Of a stretch of 6,069 nt of DNA, positions 1 through 6,035 are shown piece after piece; within the stretch, counting starts at the first letter, position 1; every line of letters begins with the position of its first letter. This DNA comes from Agathobacter sp. (GTDB taxonomy: Bacteria > Bacillota_A > Clostridia > Lachnospirales > Lachnospiraceae): the NCBI GenBank assembly GCA_017936725.1, contig JAGBEZ010000099.1, positions 1 through 6,069 on the forward strand, written 5' to 3'. The translations under genes were made by a program, and so were the position numbers. Below the pieces are notes generated by a model. That model was not told where the DNA came from. It was given only the letters and a program-made list of their open reading frames with translations, and made no database searches.

Positions 1-17
1 AGTTATCAATGTTCGTT
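1..17 (-). promoter_or_regulatory. boxA-like antitermination element in a predicted rRNA leader
   Basis: Read on the minus strand, the last bases of the window contain GAACATTGATAACT. This matches 10 of 14 positions of the GTTCTTTGAAAACT element that I recall from the leaders of many Firmicutes rRNA operons, where a boxA-type site recruits the Nus antitermination factors. It lies about 20-25 bases downstream of the predicted start of the proximal promoter, the right place for a leader element. The match is by eye and the site is cut by the window edge, so this depends on the promoter context. Confidence 0.45.
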
Positions 18-18
18 T

Positions 19-38
19 GCTGTTGTTTTCGCGACAGC
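19..38 (-). promoter_or_regulatory. Small hairpin at the 5' end of the predicted rRNA leader
   Basis: On the minus strand GCTGT (38 to 34) can pair with ACAGC (23 to 19) around a 10-base loop. The predicted start of transcription of the proximal promoter is at about 38-40, so the transcript would begin almost directly with this stem. Five base pairs is a weak structure, and any role in stability or processing is inference. Confidence 0.3.
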
Positions 39-44
39 TTGATA

Positions 45-73
45 AATATATCACAGCCATTTGCTTATGTCAA
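45..73 (-). promoter_or_regulatory. Proximal rRNA-type promoter (sigma-A, extended -10)
   Basis: The minus strand has a perfect -35 TTGACA (73-68), a 17-base spacer and a -10 TATATT (50-45), preceded by TGA (53-51), which makes an extended -10. Transcription would start at about 38-40 and run left out of the window. The -35 is preceded by long A and T tracts (74-106). This near-consensus combination is typical of rRNA promoters in Firmicutes. No coding sequence lies between it and the edge, so the target is outside; a 16S rRNA gene is the best guess. Confidence 0.8.
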
Positions 74-106
74 CAACTTTTTTTAATTTTTTTGAAAGTT
101 TTTTAC
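74..106 (-). promoter_or_regulatory. UP-element-like A/T tracts
   Basis: Directly upstream of the proximal -35 the minus strand reads as a run of A tracts broken by short TTC and TT steps, with almost no G or C over about 30 bases. Such tracts bind the C-terminal domain of the RNA polymerase alpha subunit and boost rRNA promoters. The composition and position are seen; the activity is inferred. Confidence 0.5.
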
Positions 107-120
107 TCTCATATTTGCTC

Positions 121-160
121 ATCGGAGCTCTCCACGCTAGTGCGTCTCACGAGTAAGCCT
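121..160 (-). promoter_or_regulatory. Leader segment between the two rRNA-type promoters, with short stems
   Basis: Transcripts from the distal promoter would begin near 158-160 and pass through this segment. It contains a perfect ACGC-ACTA-GCGT stem-loop (145-134) and, around it, a looser pairing between the GCTTACTCG side and the GATGAGC side. It is the only GC-richer patch in the first 300 bases. It may be a structured part of the longer rRNA leader; no known RNA family is recognised. Confidence 0.3.
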
Positions 161-164
161 TGTT

Positions 165-193
165 AGAATAGCACAAGGGTACCCCAAAGTCAA
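165..193 (-). promoter_or_regulatory. Distal rRNA-type promoter (sigma-A)
   Basis: The minus strand has -35 TTGACT (193-188, 5 of 6), a 17-base spacer and -10 TATTCT (170-165, 4 of 6). It has the same direction and same spacer length as the proximal promoter 120 bases further on, and A-rich sequence lies upstream of the -35 (194-204). Two stacked promoters of this kind are the normal arrangement ahead of Firmicutes rRNA operons. Confidence 0.65.
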
Positions 194-223
194 CAAGATT
201 TTTTCAATTTCTACAAAGAAATT

Positions 224-252
224 TTTACACCACAAGATGTTGTTTTTGTCGA
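224..252 (-). promoter_or_regulatory. Possible third, weaker tandem promoter
   Basis: On the minus strand TCGACA (252-247, one mismatch to TTGACA) is followed after exactly 17 bases by TGTAAA (229-224, 4 of 6), with TGG before the -10 as an extended element. It repeats the geometry of the two better promoters. In this AT-rich sequence such matches also arise by chance, so it is only a candidate. Confidence 0.3.
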
Positions 253-303
253 CTTAGGATACCCCAATTTTTACACACGAAATTGTTAAATTTTACAATA
301 GAT

Positions 304-975
304 TTATTGGATATCTAAAATAAAATTCAAAAGTACGTTGTTATCCTGTAACCATGTAAGCAGTTCGGATTGCGAAATATAGGTCGCAAATTCCGTATTT
401 ACTCCTGTTAAAGCAAGTACCGATACGATTGCCAAAATAACCCAGCATAAGATGATGCCCTTTCCTGCACCACAGGCCAGTCCTAACAATTTATCCATAG
501 GTCCAATCAAAGGAAGTTTTGCTACAATATTTAACACTACTTCAACAACAACCATTGCGAGACGCAAAATAATCACCGTAATTACGAATCCCAAAATTCC
601 GACAATGCCGTTTACTAACGCCGTCGTATCTAACGCAGTACCGTTTGCTACAACTTCCTGCAAACTTCCGTTTTCACCCAAAAGAGCTGTTTTTAATTCT
701 GCTGGAAGGGCCGCCTCCAATTCTGCTAAATCAGAAGTTTCTAAAGTTTCGTTAATCACTTCATTGATTTTCGTATCTACTGTCGTTTGAACCACAACTT
801 CAATATCTGTATTCTCTATCAGCATATCTGTCACAATCGGTGTTGCAAAATTACAGAGAACCAACACTACAATCCATGAAACCAAGGAAAATGCTGTCTT
901 TAAGAATCCCTTTTTGTAGCCGCTAAAAACGCTAAGTACCAGTACTGCCAAAATAATAATCGTTAAAATGTTCAT
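304..975 (-). CDS. CvpA family membrane protein
   Basis: This 223-residue protein fits the CvpA family, integral membrane proteins named after a colicin V production gene of E. coli; their exact biochemical role is not settled. Visible family marks are an N-terminal hydrophobic segment (about 2-18), the GYKKGF turn (19-24), a second segment (about 27-46), then a soluble loop (about 50-120, acidic) and two more membrane segments (about 126-150 and 170-190). The conserved KLPLIGPMDKLLG stretch (153-165) precedes the last one. ATG start: a ribosome site AGGTGA (988-983) lies 7 bases upstream. The ATG overlaps the TGA of the preceding gene as ATGA, so translation is probably coupled. The gene is the last of a two-gene operon, and rRNA-type promoters follow it. 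The 70-residue loop between segments two and three looks longer than in minimal CvpA proteins. Confidence 0.85.
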   Translation of the reverse strand: MNILTIIILAVLVLSVFSGYKKGFLKTAFSLVSWIVVLVLCNFATPIVTDMLIENTDIEVVVQTTVDTKINEVINETLETSDLAELEAALPAELKTALLGENGSLQEVVANGTALDTTALVNGIVGILGFVITVIILRLAMVVVEVVLNIVAKLPLIGPMDKLLGLACGAGKGIILCWVILAIVSVLALTGVNTEFATYISQSELLTWLQDNNVLLNFILDIQ

Positions 976-2165
976 TTCAGTTTCACCTCTTCTATTGTAT
1001 CTTTAAATATAAATGTATAATTCTGTCCATCTCCTGTGGCAAATACTTTATATAACTCTTTATCGAATTCGTACGAGAATTTCTTAATACTATGTATTGT
1101 GAAAATTTCACACTGCGTAGCATTCGTCACACAGATCTCATTTCCTGACATAAATTCGATACTATCATATGCAATGGTGGTATCGTTTTCCATCACGGTT
1201 TTTCCTCGCATATCCATCACTTTAATATGCCAAGAGTTTTCAACTTCTGCATTGTCATAGACAATCCCAATATATTTTTCATTATAAAAGAAGCTTTGCA
1301 CCTCTTCTTCTATCTCAATCGTTTCGGCCAATTCTGGCTTTTGCATACCATCAAATACGAGCATCTTTCCAGTGCCCATGCCTATCATGCGAGCGTTTGA
1401 TACATAATCAATCTTAGGAACTATGACATCTTCAAATGTATAGGTACCCACGTTGTTATCGATTTCGCTTTGTCCTACCGAACCGAAATTATAGAAACTA
1501 ATGGTCGTTTTCACTTTTCCCTGTGTAACATCTACCATATCAACTGCTAGTTTTGTACCATCATAAGATAGTGCAATGTCAATTGGGAAACCACCCTTGT
1601 CGCCATAAAATTTTCCGTTCGCAAGCTCATTCCCTTTTTTATCAAAGAGTTTCACCTGCGACTCTTGATTCTCTTTCATCAACACTGCAACCGTTCCCTG
1701 ATCTGCAATACATACGGTTTGAATCGGCGCTGTCATTTCCAGGCTTTTCTCCAATCCGCTTTCCGTCAGGATAAATAGTTTCGTTCCTGCTGCATCATAC
1801 ACAACCAGATATTCTCCACAAATCTGCACTTCTGGCAAAACCATTTCAAACGATTGGTTCCAGATAATATCATTATTTTTACCAATACATGTGATTCCGT
1901 CATTGCTATATTCTAGCAGACTATCGCCGAACATCTGATATTGTGCCGTGCTGCTGCTACTTCTGTCTAACTCATTTCGAACTTCATAGTCATCAAAGCT
2001 TCGAAGGGCATACATCAACTCTACCCCAATCACCAGCACTGCAATAATCGCTATAACCTGAAGTGCTCTTTTTAATAGATACTTTCTATGCTCAAGAATC
2101 TGTTCATCGAGTTCTTCATAATCTGTTTCTAATGTTTTGAAACCTTTTTTCTTTACATCTGACAC
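972..2165 (-). CDS. DUF5711-like membrane-anchored protein with beta-propeller-like domain
   Basis: This protein of 397 residues has a charged cytoplasmic N terminus (1-33) and one membrane segment (about 34-54, with an IAIIAVLVIG core). The rest, about 340 residues, is extracytoplasmic and built of short repeated beta-strand pairs of the type 'GDSLLEYSNDGITCIG', 'GEYLVVYDAAGTKLFIL' and 'NEKYIGIVYDN'. This pattern suggests a WD40/PQQ-like propeller. I assign it from memory to DUF5711, a family of unknown function common in Lachnospiraceae. No catalytic motif is visible; a sensor or scaffold role at the envelope is only a guess. The start is GTG: AAAGGA (2180-2175) lies 9 bases upstream and no other start is well placed. 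It is expressed from the extended -10 promoter at 2200-2210 and coupled to cvpA by ATGA, so the two products may act together at the membrane. Confidence 0.7.
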   Translation of the reverse strand: MSDVKKKGFKTLETDYEELDEQILEHRKYLLKRALQVIAIIAVLVIGVELMYALRSFDDYEVRNELDRSSSSTAQYQMFGDSLLEYSNDGITCIGKNNDIIWNQSFEMVLPEVQICGEYLVVYDAAGTKLFILTESGLEKSLEMTAPIQTVCIADQGTVAVLMKENQESQVKLFDKKGNELANGKFYGDKGGFPIDIALSYDGTKLAVDMVDVTQGKVKTTISFYNFGSVGQSEIDNNVGTYTFEDVIVPKIDYVSNARMIGMGTGKMLVFDGMQKPELAETIEIEEEVQSFFYNEKYIGIVYDNAEVENSWHIKVMDMRGKTVMENDTTIAYDSIEFMSGNEICVTNATQCEIFTIHSIKKFSYEFDKELYKVFATGDGQNYTFIFKDTIEEVKLK

Positions 2166-2199
2166 AAATTTTTATCCTTTCTTAAATAGAAGTGTTTGT

Positions 2200-2228
2200 A
2201 TTATAGCACATTCTTTCACAAGGTTCAC
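2200..2228 (-). promoter_or_regulatory. Extended -10 promoter of the DUF5711-cvpA operon
   Basis: The minus strand reads TGTGCTATAAT (2210-2200): a perfect TATAAT preceded by TGC and a further TG (TRTGn type). The -35 at 17 bases is poor (GTGAAC, 2228-2223, 3 of 6), as expected when an extended -10 carries recognition. Transcription would start near 2193, giving a leader of about 28 bases to the GTG start. The gap from the previous stop codon holds no clear terminator. Confidence 0.75.
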
Positions 2229-2237
2229 TATTTTTCT

Positions 2238-3161
2238 TTATTCATTTCCTGGAATCACTTCTACTTCAATCTCTTTTCCACTCGTCTCAGTATTCTCTTC
2301 TTTTACATTCTCTCCATCTGCTTCCGTAGATGTTTGATTTTGTAAAACATTCGTTTCTATCGAATCTTCTTTTCCTAAAATGCCACCACTATTTTCATAA
2401 ACTCCGACACCAATCACAAAGACCAAAATCGCTATCGCCACAGCAATTCCGATATTTCCATTATCTCTTTCTGGTTTCTTTTGTTCCTGCATCAATTGGC
2501 GATACCTGCCTCCACGCCTGGTCTCCTGCTCTGGAACTTCAAAATCCACCTCTACCTGTGACCTCACCTTTCGAAATCCGCTATTATTGTCAGGTAACAT
2601 CCCCTTCGGACTTTCCTCTCGCACCGATGCCGAAGCAACCCTCTCTTTGCTCCTTGCTTTGTGATATATGTAAAATCCATCTTTGGAAACAAGTTTATTC
2701 TCTTTATATATGTAAAAGGTTTCTTCCTGTTCCAAAGTATCTAATAGAAAAAGTAATTGATGGACTCCACCAAAGTGTTCTCTGTGTACACGCTCTAAAT
2801 CTGGTGTCATTTGAGGAGTCATCCCTTTGATGTCTAACGCCCATCCAACAATAATCATATCCTCATACAATCGTTTGATTTCGCGAAACACCTCGCTCCA
2901 CGTCGCATTGTTCCATCTTGGCAAATTTCCCGAGAACTCCATTCCTGACACAGAAATAGCCGCCTCTACAAACGTGGCATATTTCCCCTGCATACGCTCT
3001 GTATGTCCCATTAATACAAAAACCCTTTTTTCCCGATAACTATCTTCTTTGATTTTGTTGTAGGTTATGTTTTCTATATAGATTTTATTTTCTTCTCGCG
3101 GTGTGCCAATTTGCTTTACATTCTTTAGATTTCTATCTTTACTGCTTTCCATTTCTGTCAT
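2238..3161 (-). CDS. Membrane-anchored protein with degenerate JAB/MPN-like domain
   Basis: About 307 residues, function unknown. Residues about 46-170 resemble a JAB/MPN (Mov34) fold: a VFVLMG strand, a TWSEVFREI helix, IIVGWALDIKG (103-113) where active enzymes have GWYHSHPG, then HREHFGG, a LLFLLDTLEQEETFYIY strand pair and GFYIYH (162-167). The two histidines of the HxH zinc motif are absent, so a peptidase function is unlikely. A basic linker (about 170-235) leads to one membrane segment (about 237-256, IGIAVAIAILVFVIGVGV) and an acidic tail of about 50 residues, probably outside. The reading frame extends to a GTG at 3173, but that codon overlaps the AAGGAG ribosome site (3178-3173). 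The ATG at 3161, 11 bases downstream of it, is therefore the likely start. It sits alone between a terminator and the next promoter. I recall similar Lachnospiraceae proteins, some with C-terminal LysM domains; none is seen here. Confidence 0.65.
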   Translation of the reverse strand: MTEMESSKDRNLKNVKQIGTPREENKIYIENITYNKIKEDSYREKRVFVLMGHTERMQGKYATFVEAAISVSGMEFSGNLPRWNNATWSEVFREIKRLYEDMIIVGWALDIKGMTPQMTPDLERVHREHFGGVHQLLFLLDTLEQEETFYIYKENKLVSKDGFYIYHKARSKERVASASVREESPKGMLPDNNSGFRKVRSQVEVDFEVPEQETRRGGRYRQLMQEQKKPERDNGNIGIAVAIAILVFVIGVGVYENSGGILGKEDSIETNVLQNQTSTEADGENVKEENTETSGKEIEVEVIPGNE

Positions 3162-3172
3162 AGTGCTGTCCA

Positions 3173-3178
3173 CTCCTT
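3173..3178 (-). promoter_or_regulatory. Ribosome binding site that decides the start of the MPN-like gene
   Basis: AAGGAG on the minus strand overlaps the first in-frame GTG (3173-3171), so that codon cannot be served by it. The next in-frame start, ATG at 3161, is 11 bases downstream and fits, if slightly distant. A further ATG at 3152 would be 20 bases away, too far. Confidence 0.6.
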
Positions 3179-3208
3179 TTTTGAATCATGCTAACAAAAT
3201 GGAACTAC

Positions 3209-3236
3209 GAATTTTGACAATTCTTAGAAATAAGAA
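3209..3236. repeat. Two overlapping short inverted repeats upstream of the MPN-like gene
   Basis: GAATT-TTGAC-AATTC (3209-3223) and TTCTTA-GAAA-TAAGAA (3221-3236) are both perfect and share bases 3221-3223, so in RNA or cruciform form they exclude each other. They lie between the upstream terminator and the ribosome site of the gene to the left. A -35-like TTGTCA (3220-3215, minus) sits inside, but no good -10 follows. They could be an operator or chance in AT-rich DNA. Confidence 0.3.
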
Positions 3237-3252
3237 AGCGCGGTTTTTGTAG

Positions 3253-3288
3253 AATAAAAAACTGCCACACCTTTTGATGTGACAGTTT
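3253..3288 (-). terminator. Intrinsic terminator of the transketolase operon
   Basis: On the minus strand the 13 bases 3288-3276 pair completely with 3271-3259 (two G-U pairs) around an AAAA loop, followed by a run of T (3261-3256) and then ATTCT. The stem starts 10 bases after the stop codon of the second transketolase gene. This is a textbook Rho-independent terminator and marks the end of the ybaB-recR-transketolase unit. Confidence 0.92.
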
Positions 3289-3298
3289 CTAAAATAGA

Positions 3299-4240
3299 TT
3301 ATTTTACAAATGCTTTTACTTTTTTATAGATACCTTCTGCATCTAATTCGTATTTGTGGATAAGCTCTAACGCTGGGCCAGATTCTCCAAATACATCATC
3401 AATACCAATACGAAGCACCTTGGTAGGAGCGTTTTCTGATAAAACTTCACACACCGCACTTCCTAAACCGCCATTGCAGAAATGTTCTTCTACTGTAACA
3501 ACTTTTCCTGTCTTGGTAGCAGATGCAATCACAAGTTCTTTGTCAATCGGTTTGATGGTGTGAATATTGATTACTTCTGCACTGATTCCGTCTTTTTCGA
3601 GCATTTCTGCTGCCTGAACTGCTTCACACACTTCAAGACCAGTAGCAAAAATCGTTACATCCGTACCTTCTTTGATTACAACACCTTTTCCCATTTCAAA
3701 TTTGTATGTTTCTTCATCATTGATAACAGGAACCGCAAGACGACCCAAACGAATATAAACAGGTCCAACGTATTCAAATGCAGCCTTTACTGCCGCTTTT
3801 GCTTCTACGTCATCTGCTGGATTTAATACTACCATACCTGGAATCTGACGCATAAGTGCCATATCTTCTAAACACTGATGTGTTGCACCGTCTTCACCTA
3901 CAGAAATACCTGCATGAGAAGCAGCGATTTTTACGTTTAAATGTGGGTAGCCAATGGAGTTACGAATCTGTTCAAAGTTACGTGCTGTTGCAAACATTGC
4001 GAACGAACTCATAAATGGAACTTTTCCACTAGCTGCAAGACCTGCTGCTACGCCTGTCATATTTGCTTCCGCAATACCACAGTTGATGTGACGCTCTGGA
4101 AATGCTTTTCCAAATACGCCTGTCTGTGTAGAGCCTGCGAGGTCTGCATCTAATACTACTAATTCTTCATGTTCTTTTCCGATTTCAACTAAAGCACTAC
4201 CGTAGCTGCTTCGGGTTGCAATTCTCTTTACATCTGACAT
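3299..4240 (-). CDS. Transketolase, C-terminal subunit
   Basis: This 313-residue protein carries the pyrimidine-binding and C-terminal domains of a split transketolase, which moves two-carbon ketol units between sugar phosphates using thiamine diphosphate. The conserved stretch INCGIAEANMTG (52-63) holds the catalytic glutamate at E58, which activates the cofactor. GEDGATHQ (115-122) is the conserved loop after it. HTIKPID (227-233) and EEHFCNGGLGSAV (251-263) mark the C-terminal domain. Together with the N-terminal subunit it gives about 590 residues, a little shorter than single-chain transketolases (about 660). ATG start: AGGTGA (4252-4247) lies 6 bases upstream, inside the end of the partner gene, which it overlaps by 13 bases, so equal production by coupled translation is likely. 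Substrate could also be a less common sugar phosphate; split transketolases serve apiose and sulfosugar routes too, but no such genes are nearby. Confidence 0.92.
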   Translation of the reverse strand: MSDVKRIATRSSYGSALVEIGKEHEELVVLDADLAGSTQTGVFGKAFPERHINCGIAEANMTGVAAGLAASGKVPFMSSFAMFATARNFEQIRNSIGYPHLNVKIAASHAGISVGEDGATHQCLEDMALMRQIPGMVVLNPADDVEAKAAVKAAFEYVGPVYIRLGRLAVPVINDEETYKFEMGKGVVIKEGTDVTIFATGLEVCEAVQAAEMLEKDGISAEVINIHTIKPIDKELVIASATKTGKVVTVEEHFCNGGLGSAVCEVLSENAPTKVLRIGIDDVFGESGPALELIHKYELDAEGIYKKVKAFVK

Positions 4241-5064
4241 AATGCTTCACCTGCTTTCTCTAATTCTTCTAAGGCGATACGACATTCTTCATCGTTTGGT
4301 CCTTTACCATGCCAGCCTACGTTGTTTTCCATGAAAGAAACACCTTTGCCCTTAACAGTTTTCGCGATAATCGCTGTAGGCATACCTTTTGTTTCACGAG
4401 CTTCTTTGAAAGCTGCACGAATTTCATCAAAATTGTGACCATCGATAACAATCGTGTGGAAGTTGAATGCTTCAAACTTCTTGTCGATTGGGTATGGCGA
4501 ACATACGGTATCAATTGCACCATCAATCTGAAGATTGTTATTGTCTACAACAACCACCAGGTTGTCCAACTTACGGAAACCTGCAAACATAGCAGCTTCC
4601 CAAATCTGTCCCTCTTCAATTTCACCATCACCGGTAATCGCATATACGCGGTAATCCTTATTATCCAATTTTGCTGCAACTGCCATACCAGCCGCACAAG
4701 ACACACCCTGTCCCAATGAGCCAGAAGACATATCCACGCCTGGAACACTCTTCATATCTGGATGTCCCTGCAAGTAAGAACCTACATGACGAAGTGTAGT
4801 CAGATCTTCTTTTGGGAAAAATCCTTTTTCTGCAAGCGCTGCATAAAGCGCTGGCGCTACATGACCTTTGGATAATACAAAACGGTCACGATCTGCCCAA
4901 TGTGGATTCTTTGGATCCACATTCATTTCTTCAAAATAAAGATAAGTCATAATGTCAGCAACTGACAAAGATCCGCCTGGATGTCCAGACTTCGCGCTGT
5001 GTGTTGACTTAATCACACCTTTGCGAACCTCGTTCGCGATTTTGGAGAGCTGTAAGTTGTTCAT
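4228..5064 (-). CDS. Transketolase, N-terminal (thiamine diphosphate-binding) subunit
   Basis: This 278-residue protein is the diphosphate-binding half of a two-gene transketolase; the active site forms between it and the C-terminal subunit. Visible motifs in order: SGHPGG (26-31), SKGH (65-68), QGHP (99-102), GSLGQG (115-120), the thiamine diphosphate signature GDGEIEEGQ (145-153) closing with DNNN (174-177), then KTVKGKGVSFME (235-246) and WHGKGP (251-256). Length is normal for split N-subunits (about 270-285). ATG start with a moderate site AAAGGG (5076-5071), 6 bases upstream. It begins 25 bases after recR with no terminator or convincing promoter between, so it probably shares the dnaX-ybaB-recR transcript. 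In the cell it would link pentose phosphates with glycolysis (ribose and erythrose phosphate supply). Confidence 0.92.
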   Translation of the reverse strand: MNNLQLSKIANEVRKGVIKSTHSAKSGHPGGSLSVADIMTYLYFEEMNVDPKNPHWADRDRFVLSKGHVAPALYAALAEKGFFPKEDLTTLRHVGSYLQGHPDMKSVPGVDMSSGSLGQGVSCAAGMAVAAKLDNKDYRVYAITGDGEIEEGQIWEAAMFAGFRKLDNLVVVVDNNNLQIDGAIDTVCSPYPIDKKFEAFNFHTIVIDGHNFDEIRAAFKEARETKGMPTAIIAKTVKGKGVSFMENNVGWHGKGPNDEECRIALEELEKAGEALCQM

Positions 5065-5089
5065 CGTCTTCCCTTTCCGTGTTAAAAAT

Positions 5090-5686
5090 TTATAATTCGA
5101 TGCGGCCTTCTAAGGCTCTAAGTAAAGTTACTTCATCAATATATTCCAAATCACCGCCGACTGGAACGCCGCTGGCGATTCTGGTTACTTTAATTCCTGT
5201 TGGCTTAATCAGCTTGCTAAGATACATTGCCGTGGTTTCCCCTTCCAAACTAGAGTTTGTGGCAATAATCACTTCATCCACATCCTGTTCTAGGCGCACC
5301 ATCAGTTCTTTTAACTTAATATCGTTTGGCCCTATCCCCAGCATCGGAGAAATCGCACCATGCAATACATGATAAACTCCATCGAATTTCCCTGTCTTTT
5401 CGTAAGCTGCTAAGTCTCTGGTATTTTCCACCACCATAATCGTTTTTGAGTTGCGTGCTGGATTCTTACAAATCGGACAAATATCGTCATCTGTAAGAGT
5501 ATAACAGAATTTACAGTATTTTACATTCTTTTTTGCATCTAAAATTGCAGAAGATAAATTTTCCACCTGCTCCATAGGCATATTAAGCACATGAAACGCC
5601 AGGCGTTGTGCCGATTTTGCACCTATTCCAGGCAAAGAAGAAAACTCTTCTATCAATTTTGAAATTTGTTTGCTATAGTAATCCAC
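5090..5686 (-). CDS. recR: Recombination mediator protein RecR
   Basis: RecR is a ring-forming DNA-binding protein that, with RecO and RecF, loads RecA at gaps and breaks. From the GTG at 5686 the protein has 198 residues, the usual length. Seen are a helix-hairpin-helix [15 protein letters not shown] (18-32), a four-cysteine zinc site (C58, C61, C70, C73, in CKFC and CPIC), a Toprim domain starting [11 protein letters not shown] (82-92), and the conserved end [23 protein letters not shown] (173-195, quoted in part: GGDLEYIDE). The open frame continues 22 codons further up to an ATG, but those residues are not RecR-like and lie within ybaB. A perfect AGGAGG (5697-5692) lies 5 bases before GTG, and family members start at the same DYY residues. 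It overlaps the end of ybaB by 14 bases. Confidence 0.96.
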   Translation of the reverse strand: MDYYSKQISKLIEEFSSLPGIGAKSAQRLAFHVLNMPMEQVENLSSAILDAKKNVKYCKFCYTLTDDDICPICKNPARNSKTIMVVENTRDLAAYEKTGKFDGVYHVLHGAISPMLGIGPNDIKLKELMVRLEQDVDEVIIATNSSLEGETTAMYLSKLIKPTGIKVTRIASGVPVGGDLEYIDEVTLLRALEGRIEL

Positions 5687-6011
5687 CAAGGCCTCCTGTA
5701 AGCTTTGACATAGATGCCTCAGAAGCCTCATCAATCTTGCGAAGCGCTTCATTTGTAGCTGCTACGATTAAATCTTCTAACATTTCGATGTCCTCTGGGT
5801 CTACTACTTCTTCTGCAAGTTTTACTTTTAAAATTTCTTTTTTACCAGAAACGGTAACTTCCACTGCGCCGCCTCCTGCTGTTGCAGTAGCTTCCATTGT
5901 TTCGAGTTTCTGCTGTGCTTCTTCCATCTGGCGTTGCATTCTCTGCGCCTGTTTCATAAGGTTATTCATATTTCCAGGCATGCCTCCTGGATATCCACCT
6001 CTTTTTGCCAT
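5673..6011 (-). CDS. ybaB: YbaB/EbfC family nucleoid-associated protein
   Basis: This 112-residue protein belongs to the YbaB/EbfC family, small dimeric DNA-binding proteins that coat the nucleoid. The sequence shows a Gly/Pro/Met-rich N terminus (1-15), a long amphipathic helix (about 16-40, rich in Gln, Met and Glu), a beta hairpin [17 protein letters not shown] (49-65) and a second helix (about 72-102), ending in a glycine/leucine tail. Length is typical (about 100-115). The ATG is preceded by a perfect AGGAGG (6025-6020) 8 bases upstream. The order dnaX-ybaB-recR is one of the most conserved small clusters in bacteria, which supports both this call and the recR call. Confidence 0.95.
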   Translation of the reverse strand: MAKRGGYPGGMPGNMNNLMKQAQRMQRQMEEAQQKLETMEATATAGGGAVEVTVSGKKEILKVKLAEEVVDPEDIEMLEDLIVAATNEALRKIDEASEASMSKLTGGLGGLL

Positions 6012-6035
6012 GTTTTCGTCCTCCTGAACTGTCGT

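Larger units (their letters stand above)
1..303. other. Noncoding region: predicted rRNA operon upstream region
   Basis: No open reading frame of note lies in these 303 bases. The stretch holds the tandem promoters, A/T tracts, a leader hairpin and a boxA-like site. It also shows short direct repeats: TACCCCAA at 180-187 and 260-267, and AATTTTTACAC at 220-230 and 266-276. These suggest the promoter block grew by duplication and has since drifted. A 6-base inverted repeat, AATTTC/GAAATT, is at 206-223. No classical terminator for the gene upstream (cvpA) is seen. Confidence 0.6.

Noticed and set aside
206..226. Hairpin AATTTC/GAAATT followed by T residues on the plus strand as a terminator
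   Set aside because: The stem has only six mostly A-T pairs and no plus-strand gene leads into it; on the minus strand no T run follows.
2148..2165. Shared 15-base stretch at the starts of the DUF5711-like gene and the C-terminal transketolase gene (TCTTTACATCTGACA on the plus strand, also near 4225-4239)
   Set aside because: Both proteins begin MSDVK with the same codons. The match ends at the start codon and the flanks differ, so chance is the simpler explanation.
2330..2830. Plus-strand open frame of 166 codons
   Set aside because: It lies wholly opposite the MPN-like gene, which has a ribosome site, coherent domain structure and a membrane segment. The plus frame has no ribosome site or recognisable domain.
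4309..4719. Plus-strand open frame of 136 codons
   Set aside because: It is a shadow of the N-terminal transketolase gene; its Cys/Phe/Asn-rich composition is that of a random antisense frame.
5065..5110. Possible promoter for the transketolase genes (TATAAA near the recR stop codon)
   Set aside because: A TATAAA-like -10 exists on the minus strand, but nothing resembling a -35 lies 16-18 bases upstream and there is no TGn extension.
5608..6027. Plus-strand open frame of 139 codons
   Set aside because: It runs antisense to ybaB and the start of recR, both certain genes; its Ser/Ala richness mirrors the codons of the opposite strand.
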